This document shows positions 54,379 to 63,535 of a stretch of 64,000 bases of DNA, in pieces (the stretch's first letter is position 1; each line of letters begins with the position of its first letter). Under the pieces are notes generated by a model. It did not search any database and had not been told where the DNA came from. It saw only the letters and a program-made list of their open reading frames with translations. The stretch is taken from assembly GCF_900099905.1 (NCBI RefSeq), contig NZ_FNEE01000016.1, positions 80,002-144,001 on the forward strand, given 5' to 3'. A program made the translations under genes and the position numbers. This stretch comes from Mesorhizobium muleiense. Its GTDB lineage: Bacteria; Pseudomonadota; Alphaproteobacteria; Rhizobiales; Rhizobiaceae.

Positions 54379-55908
54379 CTACTTGCCACGCGCCCGCTCC
54401 TCCGCCTGCGCCGCCAAGATCTTCTTCACCTCGCCAACCAGATCGCTTTCCGCCACGGTCACCTGAGCTGGCCGCGCCGCGCGCCATTCAGCGTTGTCCA
54501 CAATCTCCGCCGACATCCGGGCGCCCTCGATCAAATCCTTGATCTGCACCTCGCCTTTCGCCCGCTCGTCGCCGCCCTGGATGATGGCGACCGGGCTGCC
54601 GCGGCGGTCGGCATATTTGAGCTGCGCCTTCATGCCGGCGCCGCCGAGATACATTTCCGAGCGGATGCCGGCGGCGCGCAGCTCGGCCACCAGTTTCTGG
54701 TAGCGGCCGAGACTGTCCGTGTCCTTGTCCATGGTGAGCACGACGACCGGCGCGATCACGTCCGATGTATCGAGCTTGCCGAGGTTCTTCAGCGCCGTCA
54801 TCAGCCTGGAGACGCCGATGGAAAAGCCGGTAGCCGGCACCGGCTCGCCGCGAAAGCGCGAGACGAGGCCATCATAGCGCCCGCCACCGCCGACCGAGCC
54901 GAAGCGGACGATTTTTCCCTCTTCGTTGGGAATTTCGGCCAGCAATTCGGCTTCGTAGACCGGGCCGGTGTAATATTCGAGGCCGCGGACGACGGAGGGG
55001 TCTATGCGAATGCGGTCCGGACCATAGCCGGCAGCCAGGACAAGCGCTTCAATCTCTTTGAGTTCAGCAAATCCCGCTTCGGCGGTGGGGTTGGCCTCAA
55101 GTACCCTGTTCCATTTTCCTACATCGTTTTTAAGCCCAGCCTCGACGTGTTGGTTGTGAAGAACGACGGCGACAATGAACGCTGCTTGAACTTCGTCTAG
55201 CCCAGCCCCCTTTGTAAAATCCCCCTCGCCCTCTTTACCGCCGTCCCAGCGACCTTTGCCCAGCAAAAGCTTGACGCCTTCCGGTCCAAACTTGTCCAGC
55301 TTGTCGATCGCGCGCAGCACCTGCAACCGGCGCCCAGCATTCTCGTCGCCGCCAAGGCCGATCGCCTCCAGCACGCCGTCGAGCACCTTGCGATTGTTGA
55401 CCCTAATGATGTAGTCGCCGCGCTTGATGCCGAGCGCTTCCATCACGTCGGCCATCATCATCGCCATTTCGGCGTCGGCCGCGACACCTGGCGTGCCGAC
55501 CGTGTCGGCGTCGAACTGCATGAACTGGCGGAAGCGGCCAGGGCCGGGCTTTTCGTTGCGGAACACCCAGCCGGAGCGGTAGCTGCGATAGGGTTTTGGC
55601 AGGCGCTCAAAGTTTTCAGCGACAAAACGCGCCATGGGTGCGGTCAGGTCGTAGCGCAGCGACAGCCACTGGTCGTCATCGTCCTGGAAGGAGAACACGC
55701 CTTCGTTCGGCCGGTCCTGGTCGGGCAGGAACTTGCCCAGCGCATCGGTGTATTCGATCAGCGGCTGGTCGACCGGCTCGAAGCCGTACAGCTCATAGAC
55801 CGAGCGGATCGTCGCCATCATCTTCTCGACGGCACGGATATCCTCGGCGCCGCGGTCGACAAGCCCGCGCGGCAGCCGCGCTTTCATTTTTTCCGATTTG
55901 TCGGCCAT
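54379..55908 (-). CDS. hisS: Histidyl-tRNA synthetase
   Basis: 509 residues from ATG 55908 (MADKSEKMKARLPRG). Class II motifs: YRSYRSGWVFRNEKPGPGRF (motif 2), the histidine-A segments RGLEYYTGPVYEAEL and GGGGRYDGLVSRF, and motif 3 GFSIGVSRL. The C-terminal anticodon-binding domain includes IIQGGDERAKGEVQIKDL. This divergent HisRS type is typical of alphaproteobacteria. It heads the hisS-hisZ-hisG series. Confidence 0.95.
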   Translation of the reverse strand: MADKSEKMKARLPRGLVDRGAEDIRAVEKMMATIRSVYELYGFEPVDQPLIEYTDALGKFLPDQDRPNEGVFSFQDDDDQWLSLRYDLTAPMARFVAENFERLPKPYRSYRSGWVFRNEKPGPGRFRQFMQFDADTVGTPGVAADAEMAMMMADVMEALGIKRGDYIIRVNNRKVLDGVLEAIGLGGDENAGRRLQVLRAIDKLDKFGPEGVKLLLGKGRWDGGKEGEGDFTKGAGLDEVQAAFIVAVVLHNQHVEAGLKNDVGKWNRVLEANPTAEAGFAELKEIEALVLAAGYGPDRIRIDPSVVRGLEYYTGPVYEAELLAEIPNEEGKIVRFGSVGGGGRYDGLVSRFRGEPVPATGFSIGVSRLMTALKNLGKLDTSDVIAPVVVLTMDKDTDSLGRYQKLVAELRAAGIRSEMYLGGAGMKAQLKYADRRGSPVAIIQGGDERAKGEVQIKDLIEGARMSAEIVDNAEWRAARPAQVTVAESDLVGEVKKILAAQAEERARGK

Positions 55909-55997
55909 GGCATGGGTCTTTTTGCTAGGTAAAAGCTGACTTGTTTCGAGTGGGCGTGTCCTAGCCGATGGGACTTGGCGCGGCAAGGGTTTGCTCC

Positions 55998-56026
55998 CTG
56001 CCTTCTCCCCGTGCGGGAGAAGGCAG
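55998..56026. repeat. Short hairpin repeat upstream of hisS
   Basis: ctgccttctccc (55998-56009) and gggagaaggcag (56015-56026) around cgtgc; a single-hairpin member of the same family as the arms at 54222-54368 and 56380-56408. Confidence 0.7.
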
Positions 56027-56112
56027 GAAGCTGAAACAATTCCGCCATAAGCGCGGCATCGTGCCGACACAATCGCAGCCGATAAAGCGCGCCGAAACAA
56101 GGGGTTCGGGCC

Positions 56113-56364
56113 ATGACCTTGGCGCGGAAATTCGACATCATCAACAGCCGCACCCGCGAGCTGCCCGCCCAGCTGAGGCCGGCCGATCATCATGCACCGG
56201 GACCTGCAGCCCAAATGGCGGGACCGTTCGAGATTGCCGCAGACAAGCGTACGGGGCCGACCATGCGCGATGCGCTGCTGACCAGCCTGCTGGTGATCTA
56301 TCCGGCGTTTGCCACGATAGCGGCTATCGTTGCCGGGCTCTTTCTGGCGGGCGCCGGCGCTTGA
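56113..56364 (+). CDS. Small single-helix protein of unknown function
   Basis: 83 residues with AAGGGG 8 bp before the ATG. The N-terminal 50 residues are polar (TLARKFDIINSRTRELPAQL) and the C-terminus holds one membrane helix (LLTSLLVIYPAFATIAAIVA). No family recognised. It is divergent from hisS and convergent with the DNA glycosylase gene, flanked by hairpin repeats on both sides. Confidence 0.6.
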   Translation: MTLARKFDIINSRTRELPAQLRPADHHAPGPAAQMAGPFEIAADKRTGPTMRDALLTSLLVIYPAFATIAAIVAGLFLAGAGA

Positions 56365-56379
56365 GTTGTTGAGCGCCCC

Positions 56380-56408
56380 TTGCCTTCTCCCCTTGTGGGA
56401 GAAGGCAA
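56380..56408. repeat. Short hairpin repeat between small ORF and tag
   Basis: ttgccttctccc (56380-56391) and gggagaaggcaa (56397-56408) around cttgt. Lies in the 52-bp convergent gap, so it may also act as a terminator, though without a T-tract. Confidence 0.7.
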
Positions 56409-56416
56409 GAACGACG

Positions 56417-57052
56417 CTACTTCGGCCTTTTGAACGCCTTGCGCTCCGCCTCGACCTGCTCGCGGCAGACGCAGCCCTCGAGGTGGTCGTTGACCAGCCC
56501 CATGGCCTGCATGAAGGCGTAGACGGTGGTCGGGCCGACAAAGCTCCAGCCGCGTTTCTTCAGCTCCTTCGAAATCCGCACCGAGACTGCCGTGGTCGGA
56601 TTGGCGCGCAGATGGGCGAGATCGACGATTTCGGGCCGTTCGTCCGGGGCGGGTTCGAACTTCCAGAACCAGGCCGCCAGCGAGCCGGCCTCGTCGGCCA
56701 ATTCACGCGCGCGCCTGGCGTTGTTGATGGTCGAGACGATCTTGCCGCGGTGGCGAATGATGCCGGCATTGCCGAGCAGGCGCTCGACATCCTGTTCGGT
56801 GAAGGCGGCGATCCCGTCGATATCGAAGCCGGCGAACGCCTCGCGAAAATTCTCGCGCTTGCGCAATATGGTCAGCCAGGACAGGCCCGACTGAAAGCCT
56901 TCGAGGCAGATCTTTTCGAACAGCCTGCGGTCGTCGTCGACCGGCCGGCCCCATTCGTGATCGTGGTAGTGCAAATAGTCCGGCAGATTGCCGTGCCAGA
57001 AGCAGCGCGCGATACCATCGGGTCCAGCGAGCAGGCCTGTCTTCTCATCCAT
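56417..57052 (-). CDS. tag: DNA-3-methyladenine glycosylase I
   Basis: 211 residues. Matches the Tag family: CFWHGNLPDYLHYHDHEWG with zinc-ligand Cys/His, FEKICLEGFQSGLSWLTIL and the C-terminal zinc ligands in NDHLEGCVC. The enzyme removes 3-methyladenine from alkylated DNA. It is a single gene between a hairpin repeat and the divergent L,D-transpeptidase gene. Confidence 0.94.
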   Translation of the reverse strand: MDEKTGLLAGPDGIARCFWHGNLPDYLHYHDHEWGRPVDDDRRLFEKICLEGFQSGLSWLTILRKRENFREAFAGFDIDGIAAFTEQDVERLLGNAGIIRHRGKIVSTINNARRARELADEAGSLAAWFWKFEPAPDERPEIVDLAHLRANPTTAVSVRISKELKKRGWSFVGPTTVYAFMQAMGLVNDHLEGCVCREQVEAERKAFKRPK

Positions 57053-57266
57053 GGCGGAATTCCATTGGTTAATGCGCCTCAGCGCTGCCTTTACCGCGGC
57101 TTTACCAGATTCCTGAACCGGCCGGTAACCACACCAAAAACTTTACTGACAATGCAGCATTTTACGGATTTCGATTCACGTTTCGGTTGCTGCTCCGCGC
57201 CCAATGTTCGCGACATCGGGGACGCTTTTCTCGCCCCGGCGTGTTCGACGATCAGGGTGCGTTCCG

Positions 57267-58010
57267 ATGAAGATATTTTTGTTCCCGCTGCTCGGCGCCG
57301 CTGCCGTACTGGCCGCCGCTACGCCCTCCAGCGCCAATGACCGCTATGCCGACAGGCCGCCGGTGATGGTGAGCCCCGACCTTTCCGCGCCCTGGGTGCT
57401 GCAGCTTGGGCGCGCGCCGGGCATCGTGCGCCAGAACCGGCAAGAGATGCAAAAGCCGCAGCGCCGTTCTCAACGGCAGGCGCAACCGGCTCAGCTGCAC
57501 ACGGCGGCGATGCAGGCGCCGTCCAAGAAGCGCATTATCGCGCGCCCGCAGATCAACCCGATCTACCTGCCGCAGGAAGTCGCCTATGACGGCCCGGAGA
57601 AGCCGGGCACGATCGTCATCGATACGCGGGAGAATTTCCTCTATCTGGTCGAGAACAACGGTAAGGCGCGGCGCTATGGCGTCGGCACCGGCAAGCCGGG
57701 CTTCGAATGGGCCGGCAAGCACAAGATCTCGCAGAAGAAGGTCTGGCCCGAATGGCGGCCGCCGGCGGTGATGATTTCGCGTGAGGCCGCCAAAGGCCGT
57801 TATCTGCCGACCTATGTCGCCGGCGGCGTCGAGAACCCGCTCGGCGCGCGCGCGCTCTATCTCGGCTCGACGCTCTACCGCATCCATGGCACCAACCAGC
57901 CCTGGACAATCGGCGGCGCCGTATCGTCGGGCTGCATTCGCATGCGCAACGAGGACGTCGTCGACCTCTATGAGCGGGTCGATGTTGGCACGACGGTTGT
58001 GGTGATGTAA
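57267..58010 (+). CDS. L,D-transpeptidase (ErfK/YbiS/YcfS/YnhG type)
   Basis: 247 residues with a signal peptide (MKIFLFPLLGAAAVLAAATPSSAN) and a C-terminal YkuD domain. The catalytic motif reads YRIHGTNQPWTIGGAVSSGCIRMRN in two overlapping stretches: HGTNQPWTIGG and SSGCIRMRN with the nucleophilic Cys. Such enzymes make 3-3 crosslinks or attach lipoproteins to peptidoglycan in the periplasm. A strong terminator follows at 58103. Confidence 0.92.
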   Translation: MKIFLFPLLGAAAVLAAATPSSANDRYADRPPVMVSPDLSAPWVLQLGRAPGIVRQNRQEMQKPQRRSQRQAQPAQLHTAAMQAPSKKRIIARPQINPIYLPQEVAYDGPEKPGTIVIDTRENFLYLVENNGKARRYGVGTGKPGFEWAGKHKISQKKVWPEWRPPAVMISREAAKGRYLPTYVAGGVENPLGARALYLGSTLYRIHGTNQPWTIGGAVSSGCIRMRNEDVVDLYERVDVGTTVVVM

Positions 58011-58102
58011 TCTGCGGTTGATTTTGTTGCCGACTCTGTCCAGAAGTCTCGGGATCCATCGGAATACGGGGGACGGGCCGTGTGGGGATACGGTCAGTCA
58101 CG

Positions 58103-58140
58103 AAAGGGCAGCGCGGCAAACCGCGCTGCCCTTTCTGTTT
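58103..58140 (+). terminator. Strong hairpin terminator after the L,D-transpeptidase gene
   Basis: A perfect 14-bp stem (58103-58116 pairing with 58121-58134, arms beginning aaagggcagcg) with a caaa loop, followed by ctgttt. 93 bp after the stop. Confidence 0.75.
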
Positions 58141-58277
58141 GCGGGACGCCATAGGATAGTTTGGCAGGATCGGGTGGTACGTCGCGCCCGCGGCATGGCG
58201 GTTCGCATTCTCGCTGCCATTCTCCTCGGTATTTTGCTATGTCGGCTGCAACGCTTCCAGACAAAGGCTTAAGCTCA

Positions 58278-59198
58278 ATGTCCCTGTCCGACGACAGCCG
58301 TTATCTCCGGGGCGGTCCGGTCGCCCAACGCATCATCGCCTCGGTGCGCGAGGATGCAGCGATCGCCACCGCCGAAGGCTTTCCGGCCAAACTGATATCG
58401 ATCACCGTCGGCGACACGGCTGCAGTCGATGTCTATGTGCGCAACCAGCGCGCCAAGGCGGCACTGGCCGGTATCGGCTTCGAGGAAAGACGATTTCCCG
58501 CCGACATCACCGCCGGCGAACTCGAAGCAGCGATCCACGGCCTGAACGCCGATCCGCGCGTCACCGGCATCATCATCCAGCGGCCGGTGCCGGTGCATAT
58601 CCCGATCAAGACGCTGCAAGCGGCGGTGCATCCGCTCAAGGATGTCGAGGGCATGCATCCGGCCTCGATCGGCAACATCGTCTACAACCAGCTCGACCTC
58701 GCACCCTGCACGGCCGCCGCTTCGGTCGAATTGCTCAGGGAAACCGGTCTCGATCTCAAGGGGCTCGAGGTCGTCATCGTCGGTCACTCCGAGATCGTCG
58801 GCAAGCCGATCGCCTTCCTGCTGATGAGCGAGGGCGCGACGGTGACGGTGTGCCACCACATGACGCGCTCGGTGGCCGCGCATGCGCGGCGTGCCGATGC
58901 GCTGTTCGTCGCCGTCGGCAAGCCGCGGCTGATCAAGGCCGACATGGTCAAGCCCGGTGCGGCCGTCATCGACATCGGCATCAATGCCGAGATCGGACCG
59001 GACGGGGAGAGCCGCATCGTCGGCGACGTCGACGCCGAGAGCGTCAAGCATGTGGCGTCCTGGATCACGCCGGTGCCGGGCGGCGTCGGCCCGATCACCG
59101 TGGCGATTCTTTTGCGCAACACGATGGTGGCGCTCAGCCGCCAGCGGGCGCGCTACCAGGCGACCTATGGCGTGGTGGACAAGCTCGCGGCGGAATAA
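58278..59198 (+). CDS. FolD-like methylenetetrahydrofolate dehydrogenase/cyclohydrolase, divergent active site
   Basis: 306 residues with the FolD layout: VGDTAAVDVYVRNQRAKAAL, HPLKDVEGMHP, VIVGHSEIVGKPIAFLL (dinucleotide site) and TPVPGGVGPITVAIL. Three positions depart from the family: Gln57 replaces the catalytic Lys of the YVxxK motif, QRPVP (101-105) replaces QLPLP, and PGGVGPI has Ile where Met/Phe is usual. The active-site Asp122 is kept. Loss of the Lys suggests weak or no cyclohydrolase activity with dehydrogenase possibly retained. It may serve one-carbon flow in glycine or methylated-substrate catabolism rather than the housekeeping role. Confidence 0.85.
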   Translation: MSLSDDSRYLRGGPVAQRIIASVREDAAIATAEGFPAKLISITVGDTAAVDVYVRNQRAKAALAGIGFEERRFPADITAGELEAAIHGLNADPRVTGIIIQRPVPVHIPIKTLQAAVHPLKDVEGMHPASIGNIVYNQLDLAPCTAAASVELLRETGLDLKGLEVVIVGHSEIVGKPIAFLLMSEGATVTVCHHMTRSVAAHARRADALFVAVGKPRLIKADMVKPGAAVIDIGINAEIGPDGESRIVGDVDAESVKHVASWITPVPGGVGPITVAILLRNTMVALSRQRARYQATYGVVDKLAAE

Positions 59199-59216
59199 GC
59201 CGGCAGCGCCGATGGG

Positions 59217-60548
59217 TCACTCCGCTGCCACAACTGCCCTGCCGTCCGGAACGCCCTCCGGCTGCGGCCCGCCATAAGCCCAGTCGAGCAGCTTTATCGT
59301 ATGCACCACCGGCAGCTTCGCGGCAGACGCAATCTGGGTGATGCAGCCGATGTTGCCGGTGGCGACGATTTCAGCACCGGTCGCCTCGATATTCCTGACC
59401 TTGCGGTCACGCAGTTGAGCCGAAATTTCGGATTGCAAAATGTTGTAGGTGCCGGCCGAGCCGCAGCACAGATGCCCCTCGCGCGGCTCGCGCACGACGA
59501 AGCCGGCTTTGGCCAGAAGCTCCTTCGGCTGGCGGGTTATTTTCTGGCCGTGCTGCATCGAGCAGGCGGAGTGATAGGCGACGATGGTGCCGGGCTTGCG
59601 CACCGGCTCGGGCAGATCGATGCTTGCCAAATATTCGGTGATGTCCCTGGCCAGCGCCGACACCCGCGCCGCCTTGTCGGCATAGGCGGGATCGAGGCGC
59701 AGCATGAAACCATAATCCTTGATGGTGGTGCCGCAGCCCGACGCAGTGATGACGATGGCATCCAGCCCGCCTTGCTCGATGGCGCGCGTCCAGGCGTCGA
59801 CATTGCGCCTGGCCGAGGCAAGGGCTGCCGCCTCGCGGCCCATGTGATGCACCAGCGCGCCGCAGCAGCCCTCGCCCTCGGGAACCACGACCTCGACGCC
59901 GAGCCGCGTCAGCAGCGCGATCGTCGTGTCGTTGATGGCGGGATCGAGCACGGATTGCGCGCAGCCGGTAAGGATGGCGACGCGGCCATTTTTGCTCGTG
60001 CCCTGCCCGGCATGAATGCCCGGCGAAGCCATTGGCGAGGCCGCAGGAACCGACGCCGGGGCGAGCTTGAGCATCGCACCCAGCGGCTTCAGCGCCGGGA
60101 GCTTTTCCAGCAGTCCGGCGAATGGCTGGCCGAGCTTTGCCAGCTTGAGCGCAGCGCGAAACCGCGAGGGATAAGGCAGCACCAAGGCCAGCATGGCGCG
60201 CGTCAGCCGATCGGGCAGCGGCCGCTTGTAGGTTTCCTCGATATGGACGCGGGCGTGGTCGACCAGATGCATGTAGTTGACGCCCGACGGGCAGGTTGTC
60301 ATGCAGGCGAGGCAGGACAGGCAACGGTCGATATGGGTGACGATCTGCTTGTCGGCCGGTCGGCCGTTCTCCAGCATGTCTTTGATCAGGTAGATCCGCC
60401 CGCGCGGCGAATCCAGTTCGTTGCCAAGCGTCACATAGGTCGGGCAGGTGGCCGTGCAGAAGCCGCAATGCACGCATTTGCGCAGGATCTTTTCCGATTC
60501 CGCGACATGCGGATCGGCAAGCTGGGCAGCTGAGAAATTGGTCTGCAT
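59217..60548 (-). CDS. glcF: Glycolate oxidase iron-sulfur subunit
   Basis: 443 residues from ATG 60548, with AGGAGGT 6 bp upstream. Two 4Fe-4S motifs near the N-terminus (CVHCGFCTATCPTY, CLSCLACMTTCPSG) and two CCG domains (EGEGCCGALVHH, EGHLCCGSAG). It transfers electrons from GlcDE to the membrane quinone pool. Last gene of glcDEF. Confidence 0.95.
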   Translation of the reverse strand: MQTNFSAAQLADPHVAESEKILRKCVHCGFCTATCPTYVTLGNELDSPRGRIYLIKDMLENGRPADKQIVTHIDRCLSCLACMTTCPSGVNYMHLVDHARVHIEETYKRPLPDRLTRAMLALVLPYPSRFRAALKLAKLGQPFAGLLEKLPALKPLGAMLKLAPASVPAASPMASPGIHAGQGTSKNGRVAILTGCAQSVLDPAINDTTIALLTRLGVEVVVPEGEGCCGALVHHMGREAAALASARRNVDAWTRAIEQGGLDAIVITASGCGTTIKDYGFMLRLDPAYADKAARVSALARDITEYLASIDLPEPVRKPGTIVAYHSACSMQHGQKITRQPKELLAKAGFVVREPREGHLCCGSAGTYNILQSEISAQLRDRKVRNIEATGAEIVATGNIGCITQIASAAKLPVVHTIKLLDWAYGGPQPEGVPDGRAVVAAE

Positions 60549-60558
60549 CTCGTACCTC

Positions 60559-61764
60559 CTAAGCCATGCGGCCGGGGTTGAGGATCGCCTTCGGATCGAA
60601 TTCGGCTTTGAGCCGCGCCGACAATGCTGCCAGGTGCGGCGCCTGTGGCTCGAATACCGGCACAGCGGCGCGATGCGAAGGGGCGGCGCGCACCAGCGTC
60701 GCATGGCCGCCGCCATACTGTCTCACCAGTCCGCGCAGAAGATCGGCTTCGGGATCGCCATGCTCCATGCGCAGCCAGATCAGTCCGCCCTGCCAGTCAT
60801 AAAAGGCATCGACCGCCGCCTGCATGCGCAGCGCCAGCACCATCTGGTGGCCTTGCGCCGGCGCCATCGACACGCGCCACACTGGCTTTTCCAGGCCGTC
60901 GGCAAACGGCGCGCAATCGCGGATATCGCGCCAGAGGGAATGCGAGATCTCGCCCGAAATTTCCTCGAGCGGCCCGGCATTTCCGAGCAGGTCTTTCAGC
61001 GCAGCAATGCGGTAGGCGACCGACGGCCCAAACCCCTCGACGCGCAGCAATGTAGCGGCGGTGCTGCCGAGACTGCCGCCGGCGACCCGTGCGGCAACGC
61101 GTTCGGGAAGATGGGCAGCACTCGACACTTCGGCGCTGGAGCCGAGCGCCAGCGCCATCGCGGCAACGGCATGATCGTCGAGCAGGCCGCGCACAGCCAG
61201 CGTGACTTCGGTCTCGGCAGCGGGCAGCACCTTGAAGGTGACGTCGGTAAGAACGGCAAGCGTGCCCCAGCTGTTGGCCATGAGCTTGGACAGGTCATAG
61301 CCGGTGACGTTCTTGACCACGCGGCCGCCCGATTTGAACGCCTCGCCACGCCCGGAAACCGCTGCAATGCCAAGAATATGGTCGCGCGCCGCCCCCGCCT
61401 TCAGCCGGCGCGGACCGCAAAGGTTCGCGGCCAGCACGCCGCCGATCGTGCCTTTTCCCTTTTCGTCGCCGAGCAGCGGGCCATAGTCCAATGGCTCGAA
61501 GGCGAGCTGCTGGCCGTTTTCGGCGAGCAGTGTTTCGATCTCGGCGAGCGGCGTGCCTGATTTCGCCGACAGCACCAGTTCGGCCGGCTCGTAGAGCGTC
61601 ACGCCTGACAGTTTCGACAGGTCGAGCGTGTGCTCGGTCTGCAGCGGACGGCCGATGCCACGCTTGGAGCCATGGCCGAGGATTTCGAGCGGCGTTTCTT
61701 CCGCCGCCGCCCAGGCGACGGTGGCGAGAGTTTCGGCGGTGGTGGCGGCGGTGAAGGTGGTCAT
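60559..61764 (-). CDS. glcE: Glycolate oxidase FAD-binding subunit
   Basis: 401 residues, FAD-linked oxidase N-terminal domain with HGSKRGIG, GTIGGVLAANLCGPRR and SGGRVVKNVTGYDL. It lacks parts of the C-terminal catalytic domain seen in GlcD, as usual for GlcE. The ATG at 61764 with AGGTGG is preferred; the longer frame crosses the intergenic repeat. Confidence 0.94.
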   Translation of the reverse strand: MTTFTAATTAETLATVAWAAAEETPLEILGHGSKRGIGRPLQTEHTLDLSKLSGVTLYEPAELVLSAKSGTPLAEIETLLAENGQQLAFEPLDYGPLLGDEKGKGTIGGVLAANLCGPRRLKAGAARDHILGIAAVSGRGEAFKSGGRVVKNVTGYDLSKLMANSWGTLAVLTDVTFKVLPAAETEVTLAVRGLLDDHAVAAMALALGSSAEVSSAAHLPERVAARVAGGSLGSTAATLLRVEGFGPSVAYRIAALKDLLGNAGPLEEISGEISHSLWRDIRDCAPFADGLEKPVWRVSMAPAQGHQMVLALRMQAAVDAFYDWQGGLIWLRMEHGDPEADLLRGLVRQYGGGHATLVRAAPSHRAAVPVFEPQAPHLAALSARLKAEFDPKAILNPGRMA

Positions 61765-61807
61765 CGCTGCAGAACCACCTCGAAGGAAGATAGGTCGAGT
61801 TCTGTCG

Positions 61808-61983
61808 CGCCCCCCTCTGTCCTGCCCTCTTTGCCAAAACTTGGCATCTCCCCCACAAGGGGGGAGATTGGCAGCTTCGCGGACGGCACTCTTCCTGCAA
61901 CGTTGGCGATTGGCGAAACCGAAAATGACGGCCAATCTCCCCCCTTGTGGGGGAGATGTCCGGCAGGACAGAGGGGGGCGCGA
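61808..61983. repeat. Nested palindromic repeat between glcD and glcE
   Basis: Outer arms gcgcccccctctgtcctg (61808-61825) and a matching caggacagaggggggcgc near 61965-61982; inner arms of 27 bp, 61847-61873 (begins catctcccccac) and 61933-61959 (ends gggggagatg), are exact reverse complements. The unit lies inside the glcD-glcE transcript, so it could form a large RNA hairpin. Confidence 0.8.
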
Positions 61984-62019
61984 AGGATCGCGGCGTTAGT
62001 GAGGCAAGCCCCCATCACT

Positions 62020-63516
62020 TCAAAACCTCGGAATATCCGGAAACGCCGTCTGGCCGCGATGCACGTGCATGCGTCCGAGCTCGGCGCAGCGGCGAAGCTG
62101 CGGAAACACCTTGCCCGGGTTGAGCAGATGGTTGGGGTCGAATGCGCATTTGACCCGCATCTGCTGGTCGAGGTCGATCTGGTTGAACATTTCCGGCATC
62201 AGGTCGCGCTTCTCGACGCCGACGCCGTGCTCGCCGGTCAGCACGCCGCCGACCTTGACGCAAAGCCGCAGGATGTCGGCGCCGAAACTTTCCGCCTTGT
62301 CGAGTTCGCCCGGCACGTTGGCGTCATAGAGGATCAGCGGATGCAGATTGCCGTCGCCGGCATGGAATACATTGGCGACGCCGAGCCCGTATTTTTCGGA
62401 GAGTTCCCGCATGCCGTGCAGGACGCGCGGCAGTTCCTTGCGCGGGATGGTGCCGTCCATGCAGTAATAGTCCGGCGAGATGCGGCCGACCGCCGGAAAG
62501 GCCGCCTTGCGGCCGGCCCAGAAACTCAGCCGCTCCTGCTCCGATTGCGAGATGCGGCATGTGGTCGAGCCGTTCCTATAGGCGATTGCCTCAACCAGGC
62601 CGATCAGATGATCGACCTCGACGCCCGGCCCGTCGAGTTCGACGATCAGCAGCGCCTCGACATCCAGGGGATAGCCGGCATGGACGAAATCCTCGGCAGC
62701 ATGGATCGCCGGGCGGTCCATCATCTCCATGCCGCCCGGGATGATGCCGGCGCCGATGATGTCGGCGACGCATTGGCCGCCCTGCTCGCTGGTCGGGAAG
62801 CCGATCAGCAGCGCGCGCGCCGTCTCCGGCTTCTTCAGGATGCGCACGGTGACCTCGGTGACGACGCCGAGCAGCCCTTCGGAACCGGTCATCACCCCGA
62901 GCAGGTCGTAGCCTTCCGCGTCGAGATGCTTGCCACCGAGCCGCACCACCTCGCCGTTCATCAGCACCATCTCGATCCCGAGCACATTGTTGGCGGTGAG
63001 GCCGTATTTGAGGCAATGCACGCCGCCGGAATTCTCCGCGACATTGCCGCCAATCGAGCAGGCGATCTGGGAGGATGGATCGGGGGCGTAATAAAAGCCC
63101 TCCTGCTCGACGGCGGTGGTGATGCCGAGATTGGTGACGCCCGGCTGGGCGACGACGATGCGGTTGGGAAAATCGATCTCGAGAATGCGGTTGAACCTGC
63201 TCATCACCAACAGCACGGCGTCTTCCAGCGGCAGCGCGCCGCCGGACAGCGAGGTGCCGGAACCGCGCGGCACGACGCGGATGTTGCGGTCGTTGCAATA
63301 TTTCAGCACGCGCGAGACCTGCGCCACCGTTTCTGGCAGCACCACGACCAGCGGCAACTGCCGATAGGCGGTGAGGCCGTCGCTCTCGAAGGCGCGCATC
63401 GAATTGGCCGCGTCGACGACGCCCTCGCCGGGCACGATGATGCGCATATCGGCGACGATCTCGTCGCGCCGGCGCATCGTGGCGTCGTCTGGCTTCGGCA
63501 TCAGCAGGCCGGACAT
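62020..63516 (-). CDS. glcD: Glycolate oxidase catalytic FAD subunit
   Basis: 498 residues. FAD-binding PCMH domain with VVPRGSGTSLSGGALP and SSQIACSIGGNVAENSGG; C-terminal FAD-oxidase domain with HAGDGNLHPLILYD and GGVLTGEHGVGVEKR. With GlcE and GlcF it oxidises glycolate to glyoxylate at the inner membrane. AAAGGAA is 6 bp before the ATG, immediately below a strong palindrome. Confidence 0.96.
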   Translation of the reverse strand: MSGLLMPKPDDATMRRRDEIVADMRIIVPGEGVVDAANSMRAFESDGLTAYRQLPLVVVLPETVAQVSRVLKYCNDRNIRVVPRGSGTSLSGGALPLEDAVLLVMSRFNRILEIDFPNRIVVAQPGVTNLGITTAVEQEGFYYAPDPSSQIACSIGGNVAENSGGVHCLKYGLTANNVLGIEMVLMNGEVVRLGGKHLDAEGYDLLGVMTGSEGLLGVVTEVTVRILKKPETARALLIGFPTSEQGGQCVADIIGAGIIPGGMEMMDRPAIHAAEDFVHAGYPLDVEALLIVELDGPGVEVDHLIGLVEAIAYRNGSTTCRISQSEQERLSFWAGRKAAFPAVGRISPDYYCMDGTIPRKELPRVLHGMRELSEKYGLGVANVFHAGDGNLHPLILYDANVPGELDKAESFGADILRLCVKVGGVLTGEHGVGVEKRDLMPEMFNQIDLDQQMRVKCAFDPNHLLNPGKVFPQLRRCAELGRMHVHRGQTAFPDIPRF

Positions 63517-63535
63517 CGACAGTTCCTTTGATCGA

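Noticed and set aside
61630..63531. A 633-codon plus-strand frame opposite glcD and glcE
   Set aside because: Crosses two real minus-strand genes and a palindromic repeat; low-complexity composition.
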